Notes: generated by a model from the letters alone, not told the origin. A stretch of 41,614 nt of DNA from Planctomycetota bacterium (GCA_003696625.1 RFGR01000180.1:1-41614), one strand, 5' to 3'; shown: positions 24,921 to 33,441, counted from the first letter of the stretch. Made by a program: numbers and translations.

Positions 24921-26063
24921 ATGTTGAAATCCGGTGTGGACGCCTCCCAGCCCCCGCCCGCGCCGCTGGACCGGATCGCCGGTCTCGCCCGGGACTGCGG
25001 GCTCGAGCTGCGGGCGGCGGTCCCGGCCGGCCCGCTGTCGGCCGAGGTGCTCGACCGCCTGGACGCCTGGCTGGCGGCCGGCCATGCCGGGGAGATGGGC
25101 TGGCTCCCCCGCTCCCGACCGGCGCTGGCCGGACTGGACGCCTGGAAGCCCTGGGCAGGATCGGCCCTCCTCTTCACCGCCTCCTATGCCCGAGCGACGG
25201 GCGGCTTCCGCGGCGGCGGGCGAGTCGCTCGCTACGCGCTCGGTTGGGACTACCACAACGCCCTCGGCCGCCGGCTCCAACGCCTCGGCCGCCGCCTCCG
25301 GGCCGACGGCCTGGCCGACCGTTTCCGGGCGGCGGTCGACGCGGCGCCGGTCCTGGAACGGGAATGGGCGCTGCGCGGCGCCCTCGGCTTCCGGGGCAAG
25401 AACACCCTCCTGATCGACCCGGTCGCCGGCCCCTGGCAGTTCCTGGCCGAACTCCTCCTCGACACCGAACTCCCGGCCTGGGGACCGCCGGCACCGGCCG
25501 CCTCCTGCGGCTCCTGCCGGCGCTGCCTGGACGCCTGCCCGACCGCGGCCTTCCCCCGGCCCTGGCTTCTGGACGCCCGCCGCTGCATCTCCTATCTCAC
25601 GATCGAACACCGCGGGCCGATCCCGCGGGAGGTCCGCCCGGCGCTCGGCGATTGGGTGTTCGGCTGCGACCTTTGCCTCGAGTCGTGCCCCTTCGGCGCC
25701 CGGGAGGCCGGCGGCGAGGAGGTCTGGGGTACCCACCCCGCCCTCGGGCACAGCCTGGAGGATCTGCTCGAAATCGGGGAGCGGGAGTTCGAGGAGGTCT
25801 TTCGGGGCAGCCCGCTGCGCCGAGCGGGCCGGATCGGGCTGCAGCGAAACGCCTGCATCGCCCTCGGCAACCTGGGGCGGGGCGGGGAGGCGCTGCAGCG
25901 GGTCCTGGCCCGGCACGAGTCAGCTCTGGTCCGGGGCCACGCCGCCTGGGCGCTGGGCAGGCTGGGGGAGTTCGGACCGCTCCGCCGGGCCCAGCGTCGG
26001 GAGTCCGACCCGGAGGCCCTGGACGAGATCCGGACCGTCCTCGAGGGCCGCCAAGAGTCCTGA
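24921..26063 (+). CDS. queG: Epoxyqueuosine reductase
   Basis: The 380-residue cobalamin-dependent iron-sulfur enzyme reduces epoxyqueuosine to queuosine in tRNA, the last step of that pathway. The catalytic aspartate is D140 in VDAAPVLEREWA; GKNTLLIDPVAG follows. Two [4Fe-4S] clusters are marked by CGSCRRCLDACP (C196, C199, C202, C206) and CDLCLESCP (C249, C252, C256), with C222 as the likely eighth ligand. A C-terminal HEAT-like region (ALVRGHAAWALGRLG) binds the anticodon stem in known structures. Length is normal. It is divergent from the sigma gene; the ATG at 24921 has no evident Shine-Dalgarno sequence. Confidence 0.95.
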   Translation: MLKSGVDASQPPPAPLDRIAGLARDCGLELRAAVPAGPLSAEVLDRLDAWLAAGHAGEMGWLPRSRPALAGLDAWKPWAGSALLFTASYARATGGFRGGGRVARYALGWDYHNALGRRLQRLGRRLRADGLADRFRAAVDAAPVLEREWALRGALGFRGKNTLLIDPVAGPWQFLAELLLDTELPAWGPPAPAASCGSCRRCLDACPTAAFPRPWLLDARRCISYLTIEHRGPIPREVRPALGDWVFGCDLCLESCPFGAREAGGEEVWGTHPALGHSLEDLLEIGEREFEEVFRGSPLRRAGRIGLQRNACIALGNLGRGGEALQRVLARHESALVRGHAAWALGRLGEFGPLRRAQRRESDPEALDEIRTVLEGRQES

Positions 26064-26096
26064 TTTTTAGACTTGACAGGTCCTGTTTTTTGGACT
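26057..26096 (+). repeat. Tandem 17-nt repeat after queG, possible operator
   Basis: GTCCTGATTTTTAGACT (26057-26073) and GTCCTGTTTTTTGGACT (26080-26096) match at 15 of 17 positions with a 23-nt period, about two helical turns. Each unit has inverted GTCC/GGAC-like ends around a T-run. TTGACA lies between them (26073-26078). The first unit overlaps the queG stop. The remaining gap to 26278 has a pyrimidine-rich tract just before the next start and nothing else recognised. Confidence 0.45.
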
Positions 26097-26278
26097 ACCG
26101 AGCCGCCGCGGGTGGTGCTCATTCCCGCCGGCCGCCATTTTCCATCATCCTACAAATCCTTTTCTGGAATGGGTTTGAACGATTCTCTCGAGGGTGCGCC
26201 AGGTTTCCCCGGCAAGCGGTTTGCACATCGACCGCGTCCTTCCGTGCCCCCTTCCCCGGCTCCTTCCCCCTTCCCCCG

Positions 26279-26485
26279 ATGATCGAACCCGGCTACTACT
26301 CGGAGACGAAGTACTGTCCCCGCTGTGACCAGTACGTCCGCTATCTCCAGAGCATCCAGGCCTGCTACTGCGTCGAGTGCGGTTCGAAGGTCTCCCTCTT
26401 CAGCACCGCCGACCGGAAGGCCTTCCTCGCCAAGCTGAAGAAGGAAAAGGAGGCCCGGAACCCCGACCGCCGGCAGGTCTCCTGA
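26279..26485 (+). CDS. Zinc-ribbon microprotein
   Basis: The 68-residue protein carries two Cys-x-x-Cys knuckles, CPRC (13-16) and CVEC (32-35), in the pattern of a zinc ribbon: ETKYCPRCDQYVRYLQSI followed by CYCVECGSKVSLF. A short basic helix (RKAFLAKLKKEKEARN) ends the protein. Similar short proteins are conserved hypotheticals in several phyla; the function is unknown, with nucleic-acid or protein contact likely. The frame is open far upstream antisense-free over queG, but only the ATG at 26279 fits. No Shine-Dalgarno sequence is present; the preceding 40 nt are nearly all C and T. Confidence 0.75.
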   Translation: MIEPGYYSETKYCPRCDQYVRYLQSIQACYCVECGSKVSLFSTADRKAFLAKLKKEKEARNPDRRQVS

Positions 26486-26583
26486 AGCCATCGAGCCGCC
26501 CGGCGTGCCCCCGGCGCCGGGCGTGGCCCGCGCGGCGGCTTCTCCCCGTTTCCCGGCCCCTGCCGAGGCCGTCCGCGCGGGCC

Positions 26584-26589
26584 TAAGCT
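26584..26589 (+). promoter_or_regulatory. -10-like box before thiE
   Basis: TAAGCT ends 6 nt before the GTG at 26596. The 110-nt gap upstream holds a perfect CCCGGCGCCGGG palindrome and no TPP riboswitch signature that I can see. Confidence 0.35.
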
Positions 26590-26595
26590 CGCTTC

Positions 26596-27222
26596 GTGGC
26601 TCCTCCGACCTTCCGCCTCTGTTTCCTGCTGAGCCGCGATCTCTGCGCCGGGCGCGATCCGCTGCTCGTTCTCGAGGCGGCGGTCCGGGGAGGCGTCGAC
26701 TGCGTCCAGATGCGCGAGAAAGAGTTGGACGGCCCCGAACTCCACGCCTGGGGGCTCCGCCTGCGCCGGGCCTGCCGACGCCTCGGGGTGCCGCTGATCG
26801 TGAACGACCGGCTCGAGCTGGCCCTGGCCCTGGAGGCCGAGGGCGTCCACCTCGGCCAGGACGACCTCCATCCCGCCGACGCCCGCAGGCTGGCCGGTGA
26901 CCGGCTCTGGATCGGCTGGAGCACCCACGACCTCGAGCAGCTCGACGAGGCCGCCGAGGTCGGGGCCGACTACGCCGGCTTCGGACCGGTCTTTGCCACC
27001 CCGACCAAGGGATACGAGACCGGTCTGGGCCCGGAAGCCGTGGCCGCCGCCCTGGCGATCGCCCGCCTGCCGGTGGTGGCGATCGGTGGCATCCGGCCGG
27101 AGAACGCCTGGATGATCCCCGACCAGGCGGCGGTGGCGGTCTCGAGCGGGATCGGTCTGGCGGCGGATCCGGAGGCGGCCGCCCGGGGGATCCGGGCCGC
27201 CCGGAATCCAGAAAGGCTGTAG
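26596..27222 (+). CDS. thiE: Thiamine-phosphate synthase
   Basis: The 208-residue TIM-barrel enzyme joins hydroxymethylpyrimidine diphosphate and the thiazole phosphate to give thiamine phosphate. Family motifs are VQMREKELDG, VPLIVNDRLELAL, GVHLGQDDL, IGWSTHDLEQ, ADYAGFGPVFATPTK and PVVAIGGI. The GTG start at 26596 gives a normal N-terminus (VAPPTFRLCFLLSRDL) and follows a TAAGCT box by 6 nt. A small deviation is IGWSTH for IGVSTH. Some family members are TenI regulators, but the intact substrate motifs favour a real synthase. Confidence 0.93.
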   Translation: MAPPTFRLCFLLSRDLCAGRDPLLVLEAAVRGGVDCVQMREKELDGPELHAWGLRLRRACRRLGVPLIVNDRLELALALEAEGVHLGQDDLHPADARRLAGDRLWIGWSTHDLEQLDEAAEVGADYAGFGPVFATPTKGYETGLGPEAVAAALAIARLPVVAIGGIRPENAWMIPDQAAVAVSSGIGLAADPEAAARGIRAARNPERL

Positions 27223-27225
27223 AGT
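27220..27225 (+). promoter_or_regulatory. -10 box of the molybdenum hydroxylase operon, overlapping the thiE stop
   Basis: TAGAGT ends 8 nt before the ATG at 27234 and its first three bases are the thiE stop codon. This suggests a leaderless transcript separate from thiE. Confidence 0.45.
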
Positions 27226-27233
27226 GCCGGTCG

Positions 27234-29795
27234 ATGGCCCTCTCCCGGCGCGACTTTCTCTCTCGTTCGGCCGCGGCGGCCGCCGCGGCACCGGCCCTGG
27301 GCGCCCGGCCGCCCGCCGGCTCGCCGGCCGGCCCGACCGACCGGATCGGCCCCGAACCCGCCCCGCTGCGGCTGCGGGTGAACGGGGTCGAGCACGAGGT
27401 CGAGGCCGAGAGCCGGACGACCCTGCTCGAGGTGCTGCGTTGGCAGCTCGGCCTGACCGGCAGCAAGGAGGTCTGCGACCGCGGCACCTGTGGAGCCTGC
27501 ACGGTGCTGATCGACGGCCGGCCGGCCCTGGCCTGCATGACGCTCGCGGTGGATGCCGCCGGAGCCGAGATCACCACGGTCGAGGGGCTCGGCTCCCCGG
27601 AGTCCCCCGGCCGGGTCCAGGCCGCCTTCATCGCCAACGACGCCCTCCAGTGCGGCTTCTGCACGCCGGGCTTCGTGGTCGCCACCGAGGCGGCGCTCCG
27701 GTGCAATCCCCGGGCCGGGGTCGAGGAGCTGCAGCGGGCGGTGGCCGGCAACCAATGCCGCTGCGGCAGCCTGGCCCGGATTCGCGACGCCCACCGGGTC
27801 TTGAGCGGCGGCGAACCGGCGCCGGTGCCGCCCGGGAACCGCGCCGCCTGTCTGGAGCCCGACCGGCCGCGGGTGGACGCGCCGGAGAAGGTCTGCGGCG
27901 CCGCCCGCTACTCGGCCGACCGCGCCCGTCCGGGCATGCTCTTCGCCCGCCATGTGCTCTGTCCCTTCGGCCGCGCCCGGCTGGTCTCGGCCGACCTCGA
28001 CGCCGCCCGCCGCCTGCCCGGTGTGGTGGAGGTCGAACTCGGGGTCGGGGAGTGGTTCGAGTACAGCGGCGCCCCGGCCGGCCACGTCTGCGCCGAGTCG
28101 CCGGCGGCGCTGCGCGACGCGATCGCCGCCCTCCGCATCGACTGGGAGTTCGAACCGGTCGAGACCGACTGGCTCGCCCTCCACCGCCAACAGCACGGGC
28201 CGTTCCCGCCGCGCGAAGAGGACCTCGCCTCCTTCCGCGGCGCCGACCGGGCGGCCGCGGCGCTGGCCCGGGCCGAGGTCGTGGTCGAGGCGGTCTATCG
28301 CACCCAGGTCCAGGTTCACACCCCGCTCGAGCCGCACGGGGCGATGGTCGATCCGACCGAACAGCCGGTGAAGTGCTGGGTGACCACCCAGGGCACCTTC
28401 ACCTGCGTCGAGGCGATGCAGCGCGGCCTCGAACTTGATCCGGAAGACTTCGAAGTCCGCTGCGACCACGTCGGCGGCGGCTTCGGCAGCAAGTTCGGCG
28501 CCGGCCGCGAGGGACTGCTAGCGGCGCAGCTCGCCCACCGGCACGGACGGCCGGTGCGGGTCTTCAACGACCGCGAAAACGAGATGCTCGACACCGGCAA
28601 CCGGCCCGGCTCGCTCCAGTGGTACCGGGTCGGCGCGACTCGGGAGGGCAAACTGCTCGGCGGCTTCGTCCGCACCGTCGGCATCACCGGGATCGGCGGC
28701 GGCGGCGGCGTGACCACCCCGTTCCTCTACGACTTCGGCGCCCTGGCCCGTTCGCACGACGACCTGCGCACTCCGCACGGCGCGCCGCGGCCGTTCCGGG
28801 CCCCCGGCCGGCCGCAGGGGGTGTTCGGCATCGAGGTGCTGATGGACGAGCTGGCCGAACGGCTCGGCCTCGACCCGGTCGAGGTCCGACGCCGCAACGA
28901 GACCAGCGAGGTCCGACGCCGGATGCTGGCCGAGGGCGCCCGCTTGATCGGCTGGGACCGACGGCGGCCGAGCGGCAGCCAGCGCGGTCGGCTGCGCCGC
29001 GGGCTGGGCTGCGCCGGCGGCGACTGGGGCAACGGCAAGGGCCGCTGCGAGGTCCGGCTGACCGCGAAACCGGACGGCACGATCCACATCTTCAGCGGCA
29101 TGCAGGACATCGGCACCGGCGAGCGGACCGTGCTGATCGACCTGGCGGCGGCGGCGCTGGAGCTGCCGCGCGAACGCTTCGTCCTGCACCTGGCCAGTTC
29201 GAAGTACCCCTACGGCCCGGCCAGCGGCGGCTCGACCACCGCCCGCCTGACGGCGCCGGCGGTCCGCGACGCCTGCGCCAAGCTGAAACCGCACTTGCCG
29301 GCGCGGGAGGAAGTGACGGTCGAGGGCTCCTTCAACGACGACTACTGGGGCCGCGGCGGCTCCGAGGCCGTGCAGTTCGTCGACCTGGTGGTCGACGCCG
29401 AGACCGGGGTGGTCCGGATCGAGAAGATCGTCGCCCTGCAGGCCTGCGGCCAGACCGTGAACCGAAAAACGGCCGAGAACCAGATCCACGGCGGGGTCAT
29501 CCAGGGCATCGGCTACGCTCTGTTCGAAGACCGGGTCACCGACCCGCAGCTCGGCTTCATGGTGAACGCCGGACTGGAGCGCTACCTCTTCCCCGGCCCG
29601 CTCGACGTGCCGGAGATCGTGCCGGTGCTCTGGGCCGAAAGCGACGGCCTGGGCGTCCGCTCCCTCGGCGAGCCCTGCACCGTGCCCACCGCCGGCGCCA
29701 TCGCCAACGCGGTGGCCAACGCGATCGGTGCGCCGATCCGCGAGCTTCCGATCACCCCGGAGCGGGTCCTGGCGGCGCTGGAGGGACGGGCATGA
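27234..29795 (+). CDS. Fused Tat-exported aldehyde/xanthine oxidoreductase: 2Fe-2S subunit + Mo subunit
   Basis: The 853-residue protein starts with a Tat signal ([19 protein letters not shown]). Residues 45-195 hold the two [2Fe-2S] centres: C81, C86, C89, C101 and C140, C143, C175, C177. From about 210 the molybdopterin-cytosine-type large subunit follows, with GGGFGSKFG and, near the end, the catalytic glutamate E813 in SLGEPCTVPTAGAIANAVANAIG. In E. coli PaoABC these are separate proteins PaoA and PaoC; here they are joined in one chain. The cofactor-loaded complex is exported folded, so it should oxidise aldehydes or heterocycles in the periplasm. Substrate unknown. The next gene supplies the FAD subunit. 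Confidence 0.9.
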   Translation: MALSRRDFLSRSAAAAAAAPALGARPPAGSPAGPTDRIGPEPAPLRLRVNGVEHEVEAESRTTLLEVLRWQLGLTGSKEVCDRGTCGACTVLIDGRPALACMTLAVDAAGAEITTVEGLGSPESPGRVQAAFIANDALQCGFCTPGFVVATEAALRCNPRAGVEELQRAVAGNQCRCGSLARIRDAHRVLSGGEPAPVPPGNRAACLEPDRPRVDAPEKVCGAARYSADRARPGMLFARHVLCPFGRARLVSADLDAARRLPGVVEVELGVGEWFEYSGAPAGHVCAESPAALRDAIAALRIDWEFEPVETDWLALHRQQHGPFPPREEDLASFRGADRAAAALARAEVVVEAVYRTQVQVHTPLEPHGAMVDPTEQPVKCWVTTQGTFTCVEAMQRGLELDPEDFEVRCDHVGGGFGSKFGAGREGLLAAQLAHRHGRPVRVFNDRENEMLDTGNRPGSLQWYRVGATREGKLLGGFVRTVGITGIGGGGGVTTPFLYDFGALARSHDDLRTPHGAPRPFRAPGRPQGVFGIEVLMDELAERLGLDPVEVRRRNETSEVRRRMLAEGARLIGWDRRRPSGSQRGRLRRGLGCAGGDWGNGKGRCEVRLTAKPDGTIHIFSGMQDIGTGERTVLIDLAAAALELPRERFVLHLASSKYPYGPASGGSTTARLTAPAVRDACAKLKPHLPAREEVTVEGSFNDDYWGRGGSEAVQFVDLVVDAETGVVRIEKIVALQACGQTVNRKTAENQIHGGVIQGIGYALFEDRVTDPQLGFMVNAGLERYLFPGPLDVPEIVPVLWAESDGLGVRSLGEPCTVPTAGAIANAVANAIGAPIRELPITPERVLAALEGRA

Positions 29796-30778
29796 GGCGC
29801 TTCAGCTACCACGTCGCGGCCGACGCGGTCGAAGCGGCCCGGCTCGGCGCCGAGGGCTCGGCCCTACGCAAGGCCGGCGGCACCGACCTGCTCGACCGCA
29901 TGAAGGAAGGCCTGGAACGGCCGGCGACCGTGGTCGGGATGCACCGGGCGCTGCCGACCGGCCTGCGCCGGGAGGGCGAGTGGCTGTGGATCGGAGCCGG
30001 CACCACCCTGGCCGAGTTGGGCCGCAGCGCCGAGCTGCGCCGACTGCTGCCGAGCCTGGCCGAAAGCGCCGGCGAGGCGGCCACTCCGGCCATTCGGGAG
30101 GCCGCCACCCTCGGCGGCAACCTGTTCCAGCGGCCGCGCTGCTGGTACTTCCGCAGCCGCCACTACCTGTGCCGCAAGAAGGGCGGCGCCGTCTGCTGGG
30201 CCCAGGAGGGCCGGCACGAGCACCACGCCCTGTTCGACAACGACCACTGCGCGGTGGTGCACCCCGCGAACGCCGCGCCGGCCCTGATCGCCGCCGGCGC
30301 GGTCCTGCACCTGGTCGGCGGCGACGGCCGCCGGCGCCAACTGCCGCTGGCCGAGGCCTACACCCCGGCCGGAGACGATCCCGAGGTCGAGCACCGGCTG
30401 GCCGCGGACGAGATCGTGGTCGAGGTGGCGGTGCCGGCGGCCGCCCTCGGCCCGCGCAGCGCCCACGTCGAGATCCGACACAAACAGAGCTTCGACTGGC
30501 CGCTGGCGATGGCGGCCGCCAACCTGAACGGCAGACCGGGGCTGGTCCTCGGAGCGGTGGCCTCGACCCCGCGGCCGGTGCCGCTGCCGGAGCCGCCGCC
30601 GGCCGACGAGCCCGGCTTGCGGGAATGGGCCGCCGCCGCCGCCCGACGGGCGGTGGCCGACGCCACCCCGCTCCCGGGCAACGCCTGGCGGCTGCGGCCG
30701 GCGCGGGCGGCGGCCGAACGGGCGCTGCTCCGCGCCGCCGGTCTGGCGGTCGATCCCGGCCGGAAGGAGGAACGATGA
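29792..30778 (+). CDS. FAD-binding subunit with [4Fe-4S] cluster, PaoB/YagS-like
   Basis: The 328-residue protein is the medium subunit of a molybdenum hydroxylase, passing electrons from the 2Fe-2S centres to an acceptor. FAD motifs are RKAGGTDLLDRMK (26-38) and ATLGGNLFQRPRC (105-117). Four cysteines in an inserted loop, C117, C127, C135 and C153, match the spacing type of the PaoB [4Fe-4S] cluster, which xanthine dehydrogenases lack. It has no signal peptide and would be carried out with the Tat-signalled subunit. The ATG overlaps the previous stop (ATGA), so the subunits are made together. Confidence 0.9.
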   Translation: MRRFSYHVAADAVEAARLGAEGSALRKAGGTDLLDRMKEGLERPATVVGMHRALPTGLRREGEWLWIGAGTTLAELGRSAELRRLLPSLAESAGEAATPAIREAATLGGNLFQRPRCWYFRSRHYLCRKKGGAVCWAQEGRHEHHALFDNDHCAVVHPANAAPALIAAGAVLHLVGGDGRRRQLPLAEAYTPAGDDPEVEHRLAADEIVVEVAVPAAALGPRSAHVEIRHKQSFDWPLAMAAANLNGRPGLVLGAVASTPRPVPLPEPPPADEPGLREWAAAAARRAVADATPLPGNAWRLRPARAAAERALLRAAGLAVDPGRKEER

Positions 30779-31038
30779 GCCGCGAACGCGACACCCCCGC
30801 CGGTGCCCCGCCGCGCCGCTACCTGCCGGCCTGCGCCGAGCTGCGGGCGAAGACGATGTACTACCACCCCGAGGATCAGGCGCAGCCGCCGGGGATGGTC
30901 GTGGACAGCGACGTCAACGGCTACTGGTGCGCCCGGACGATGGACGCGATCGGTCCCGATCGGTCCGGCTGCGGCCCGAACGCCTGCCAGGCCGGTCGCG
31001 CCTGCTTCACCCCGCCGCCGGCAAGGAACCCGTCCTGA
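30775..31038 (+). CDS. Small cysteine-rich protein coupled to the molybdenum hydroxylase
   Basis: The 87-residue protein has five cysteines, C20, C52, C66, C71 and C77, in a conserved-looking C-terminal half (VNGYWCARTMDAIGPDRSGC then GPNACQAGRACF). It has no signal peptide or membrane segment. The start is very well supported: ATG overlaps the FAD-subunit stop (ATGA) and AGGAGG stands 5 nt upstream. Spacing suggests metal or iron-sulfur binding, perhaps an electron-transfer partner or maturation factor, but I recognise no family. Its last 32 nt overlap the convergent hydrolase gene. Confidence 0.75.
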   Translation: MSRERDTPAGAPPRRYLPACAELRAKTMYYHPEDQAQPPGMVVDSDVNGYWCARTMDAIGPDRSGCGPNACQAGRACFTPPPARNPS

Positions 31039-32149
31039 GGAAGGCGACGGTCGCCGCCACCACCTCCGGCGCGCGCATGATCCAGGTGTGCAGCCGGGGC
31101 ACGACCAGGAACCCGGCGGCGCCTTCGAGGCGGGTCTCCTCGACCGTGACGACGCCGTCGTCGTCGCCCGTGAGGAGGGGATTCCAGCCCTCGCCGTCGC
31201 CCTTGCCGCCGGCGATGATCGCGAACGGAATCGGCGGCGGCGGCAGCGCCAGCGGATCGCGCACCGCCAGCTCCCGGGCCACCGGCCCGGCCAGCCAGGT
31301 GAAGGGAAGGAAGTCCTCGAGCGCCGCGGCGACGGTCGAGCCTCGGCTCGGCGGCGCCAGCATCACCAGCCGACCGGTCCGGATGCGCTCGCGCCAAGGG
31401 TCGCCGGCGCGGGCCAGCAGCGCCCGCGCGACCAGGCCGCCGAGACTGTGGGTGACGAAGGAGACCTCTTCGACGCCCTCGGCCCGATCGAGCACTCCGG
31501 CGAGCTGGGCGGCGTGCTCGGCCAGGGAGCGGCGGGTGCTCGGGTAGGTGATCCGGGCGACGTCCCAGCCCTCGGCCCGCAGCGCCTGCTCCATCCGCTC
31601 CCAGGCGCCGGTGGCGCGGCCGAGGCCGTGCACGAGCAGGACCAGCCGCGGCCGCGGCGCCGGCAGCCGTCCAGCCAGCCGCACCCGTTCCAGGGCGGTG
31701 CGGCACTCCTCCCAACTGCCCCAAGCCTCGCGCCGATTGCGCGGGTCGAGCAGCCGAAAGTGCCCGGTATAGACCTGCTCCTGGATTCGCCAGCCGCCCA
31801 GCCACATCCGGTCGGCCCAGAGCTGCAGGCCGCCGAGGGTGGGCGCGCGCAGGTTGGGGCGGCCGCGGCCGAAGCGGGCCTCGAGGTCGGCGACCAGGGC
31901 CCGTTCGCACTCCTCGAGGGAGCCCTCGGCCAGGATCTCGCCGCCGGCGGCCTCGCCGCAGCGGACCAGACGGTGGACGCCGTCCTCCCGGCGCTCGATC
32001 GCCAGGCCGAGGACCGGGGGACGCAGCGGCGTGAAGTCGGTTCGGGACACGGGCGGCAGGGAGGCGGGCGGGTCGGCGGCGCAGCGGGCGAGCAGAGCGG
32101 CGGCCGCCCCGACCAGCAGAGCGGCGCGGAGCGGGCCGGCGAGCCTCAA
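31007..32149 (-). CDS. Alpha/beta hydrolase, exported
   Basis: The 380-residue product has an N-terminal hydrophobic leader (LRLAGPLRAALLVGAAAALLARC); C23 could be lipidated, but arginine before it makes the lipobox poor. The catalytic domain starts near residue 165 with VLLVHGLGRATGAW (oxyanion region) and the nucleophile S235 in VTHSLGGLVAR. The acid and histidine are probably in TGDDDGVVT and RLHTWIM near the end. It is lipase/PGAP1-like. A 140-residue N-terminal domain of unknown role precedes it. The TTG at 32149 overlaps the class V aminotransferase stop by four bases (TTGA). Confidence 0.8.
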   Translation of the reverse strand: MRLAGPLRAALLVGAAAALLARCAADPPASLPPVSRTDFTPLRPPVLGLAIERREDGVHRLVRCGEAAGGEILAEGSLEECERALVADLEARFGRGRPNLRAPTLGGLQLWADRMWLGGWRIQEQVYTGHFRLLDPRNRREAWGSWEECRTALERVRLAGRLPAPRPRLVLLVHGLGRATGAWERMEQALRAEGWDVARITYPSTRRSLAEHAAQLAGVLDRAEGVEEVSFVTHSLGGLVARALLARAGDPWRERIRTGRLVMLAPPSRGSTVAAALEDFLPFTWLAGPVARELAVRDPLALPPPPIPFAIIAGGKGDGEGWNPLLTGDDDGVVTVEETRLEGAAGFLVVPRLHTWIMRAPEVVAATVAFLRTGSLPAAG

Positions 32150-33441
32150 TCGTCGATGCCGTGGTCGGCGGCGGCGAGCAAGGCGTCGGCGAAGCGGTCG
32201 ATCTCCTGCTTCAGGGTGTAGACGTGCGGCGAGACCCGAACGCCGCGCACCTCCTCGTGGCCGATCGGCGTGCAGAGGATCCGGTGCTTGCGCCACAACC
32301 AGGCGTTCAGGGCGGCCGGCTCGATGCCCTCGATCTCGACGGTGGCGATGCCGCAGGAGAAGCGCGGATCGAGACTGGTATGGAGCCGCACCTTCGGGTG
32401 CTCGCGCACGGCTGCGGCCCAGCGGTCGCGCAGCCAGCGCAGCCGCGCTTCCTTGCGTTCGTCGCCGATGAGCTGGTGGAAGGTCAGGGCCTCGCCGACG
32501 GCCAGGGTGTTGGCCGCCGGGTGGGTGCCGATCTCCTCGAACTTGCGGATGTCCTCGCGCTGCTCGGCCGCCGCCGCCATCAGCGGCCAGACCTCCGGGA
32601 TCCGCTTGCGGCGCACGTAGAGCAGACCGGTGCCGTGCGGCGCGCACAGCCACTTGTGCAGGCTGGTGGCGTAGAAGTCGCAGCCGAGGTCCGACAACTT
32701 GAAGGCAAAGTGGGCGAAGGCGTGGGCGCCGTCGACCAGCAGCGGGATGCCGCGCTCGCGGGCCAGCGCCGCCACCCGCGCCACCGGCAGGATCTGGCCG
32801 GTCAGGTTGATCACGTGGCACATCAGGATGGCGCGGGTGCGCGGCGTGATCGCGGCGGCGAAGCGGCGCACGACCTCGTCGTCGTCCTCGGCCGGCACCG
32901 GAATCCGGATCAGGCTGAGCCGGATGCCCTCGCGCCGCTCGCGCTGGCGGAAGGTGTTCAGCATCCGCGGGTAGTCCTGGGTCGTGGTCAGGACCTCGTC
33001 GCCCGACTTCAGGTCGAGGCCGAACTGGAGGATCTGCAGGCTCTCCGAGGCGTTGCGGGTGAGCGCGATCTCCTCCGGATCCACCCCCCAGTGGCGCGCC
33101 AGCCGCTGCCGCACCCCCTCCTTGCGCGGCTCCAGGATCCGCCACAGATGGTGCGGCGGCAGCTCGTTGGAGAAGTCGAGGTGCCGCTTCATGACCTCCT
33201 GGACCATGTCCGGCGCCGGGCTGACGCCGCCGTTGTTCAGGTTGACGACGCTACGATCGACGGTGTAGGCGCGGGCGACCCCGGCCCAGAAGTCCTCGTC
33301 GCCGGCGAGGTCGGCCGGCGAGCCGGGAGCGGCGGCAAGGTCGGCCAGCCAGCGCGGCGGCCGGCCGGGGGCGAAAGCGGCCAGCGGAGCGGCGGCGAAG
33401 GCGCCGGCGGCGCCGAGGAAGGAACGGCGGGTGGTGGTCAT
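32146..33441 (-). CDS. Tat-exported class V aminotransferase-like PLP protein
   Basis: The 431-residue protein begins with a Tat signal (TTRRSFLGAAGAFAAAPLAAF) and continues as a fold-type I PLP enzyme of the isopenicillin N epimerase/cysteine desulfurase family: NLNNGGVSP, LTRNASESLQ, LLVDGAHAFAH and the Schiff-base lysine K263 in ATSLHKWLCAPHGTGLLYV. Tat export fits, because PLP must be bound in the cytoplasm before export. Natural substrates of such periplasmic members are unknown; epimerisation or C-S/C-N lyase chemistry on a peptide or amino acid is possible. It is followed by an exported hydrolase gene that overlaps it. Confidence 0.88.
   Translation of the reverse strand: MTTTRRSFLGAAGAFAAAPLAAFAPGRPPRWLADLAAAPGSPADLAGDEDFWAGVARAYTVDRSVVNLNNGGVSPAPDMVQEVMKRHLDFSNELPPHHLWRILEPRKEGVRQRLARHWGVDPEEIALTRNASESLQILQFGLDLKSGDEVLTTTQDYPRMLNTFRQRERREGIRLSLIRIPVPAEDDDEVVRRFAAAITPRTRAILMCHVINLTGQILPVARVAALARERGIPLLVDGAHAFAHFAFKLSDLGCDFYATSLHKWLCAPHGTGLLYVRRKRIPEVWPLMAAAAEQREDIRKFEEIGTHPAANTLAVGEALTFHQLIGDERKEARLRWLRDRWAAAVREHPKVRLHTSLDPRFSCGIATVEIEGIEPAALNAWLWRKHRILCTPIGHEEVRGVRVSPHVYTLKQEIDRFADALLAAADHGIDD

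Noticed and set aside
26073-26101. TTGACA with 17-nt spacing to TACCGA as a strong sigma70 promoter
   Set aside because: The -10 half is poor, and other promoters here rely on the -10 box; kept only as part of the tandem repeat.
26486-26595. TPP riboswitch before thiE
   Set aside because: No CUGAGA/ACCUGA core is present in the 110-nt gap.
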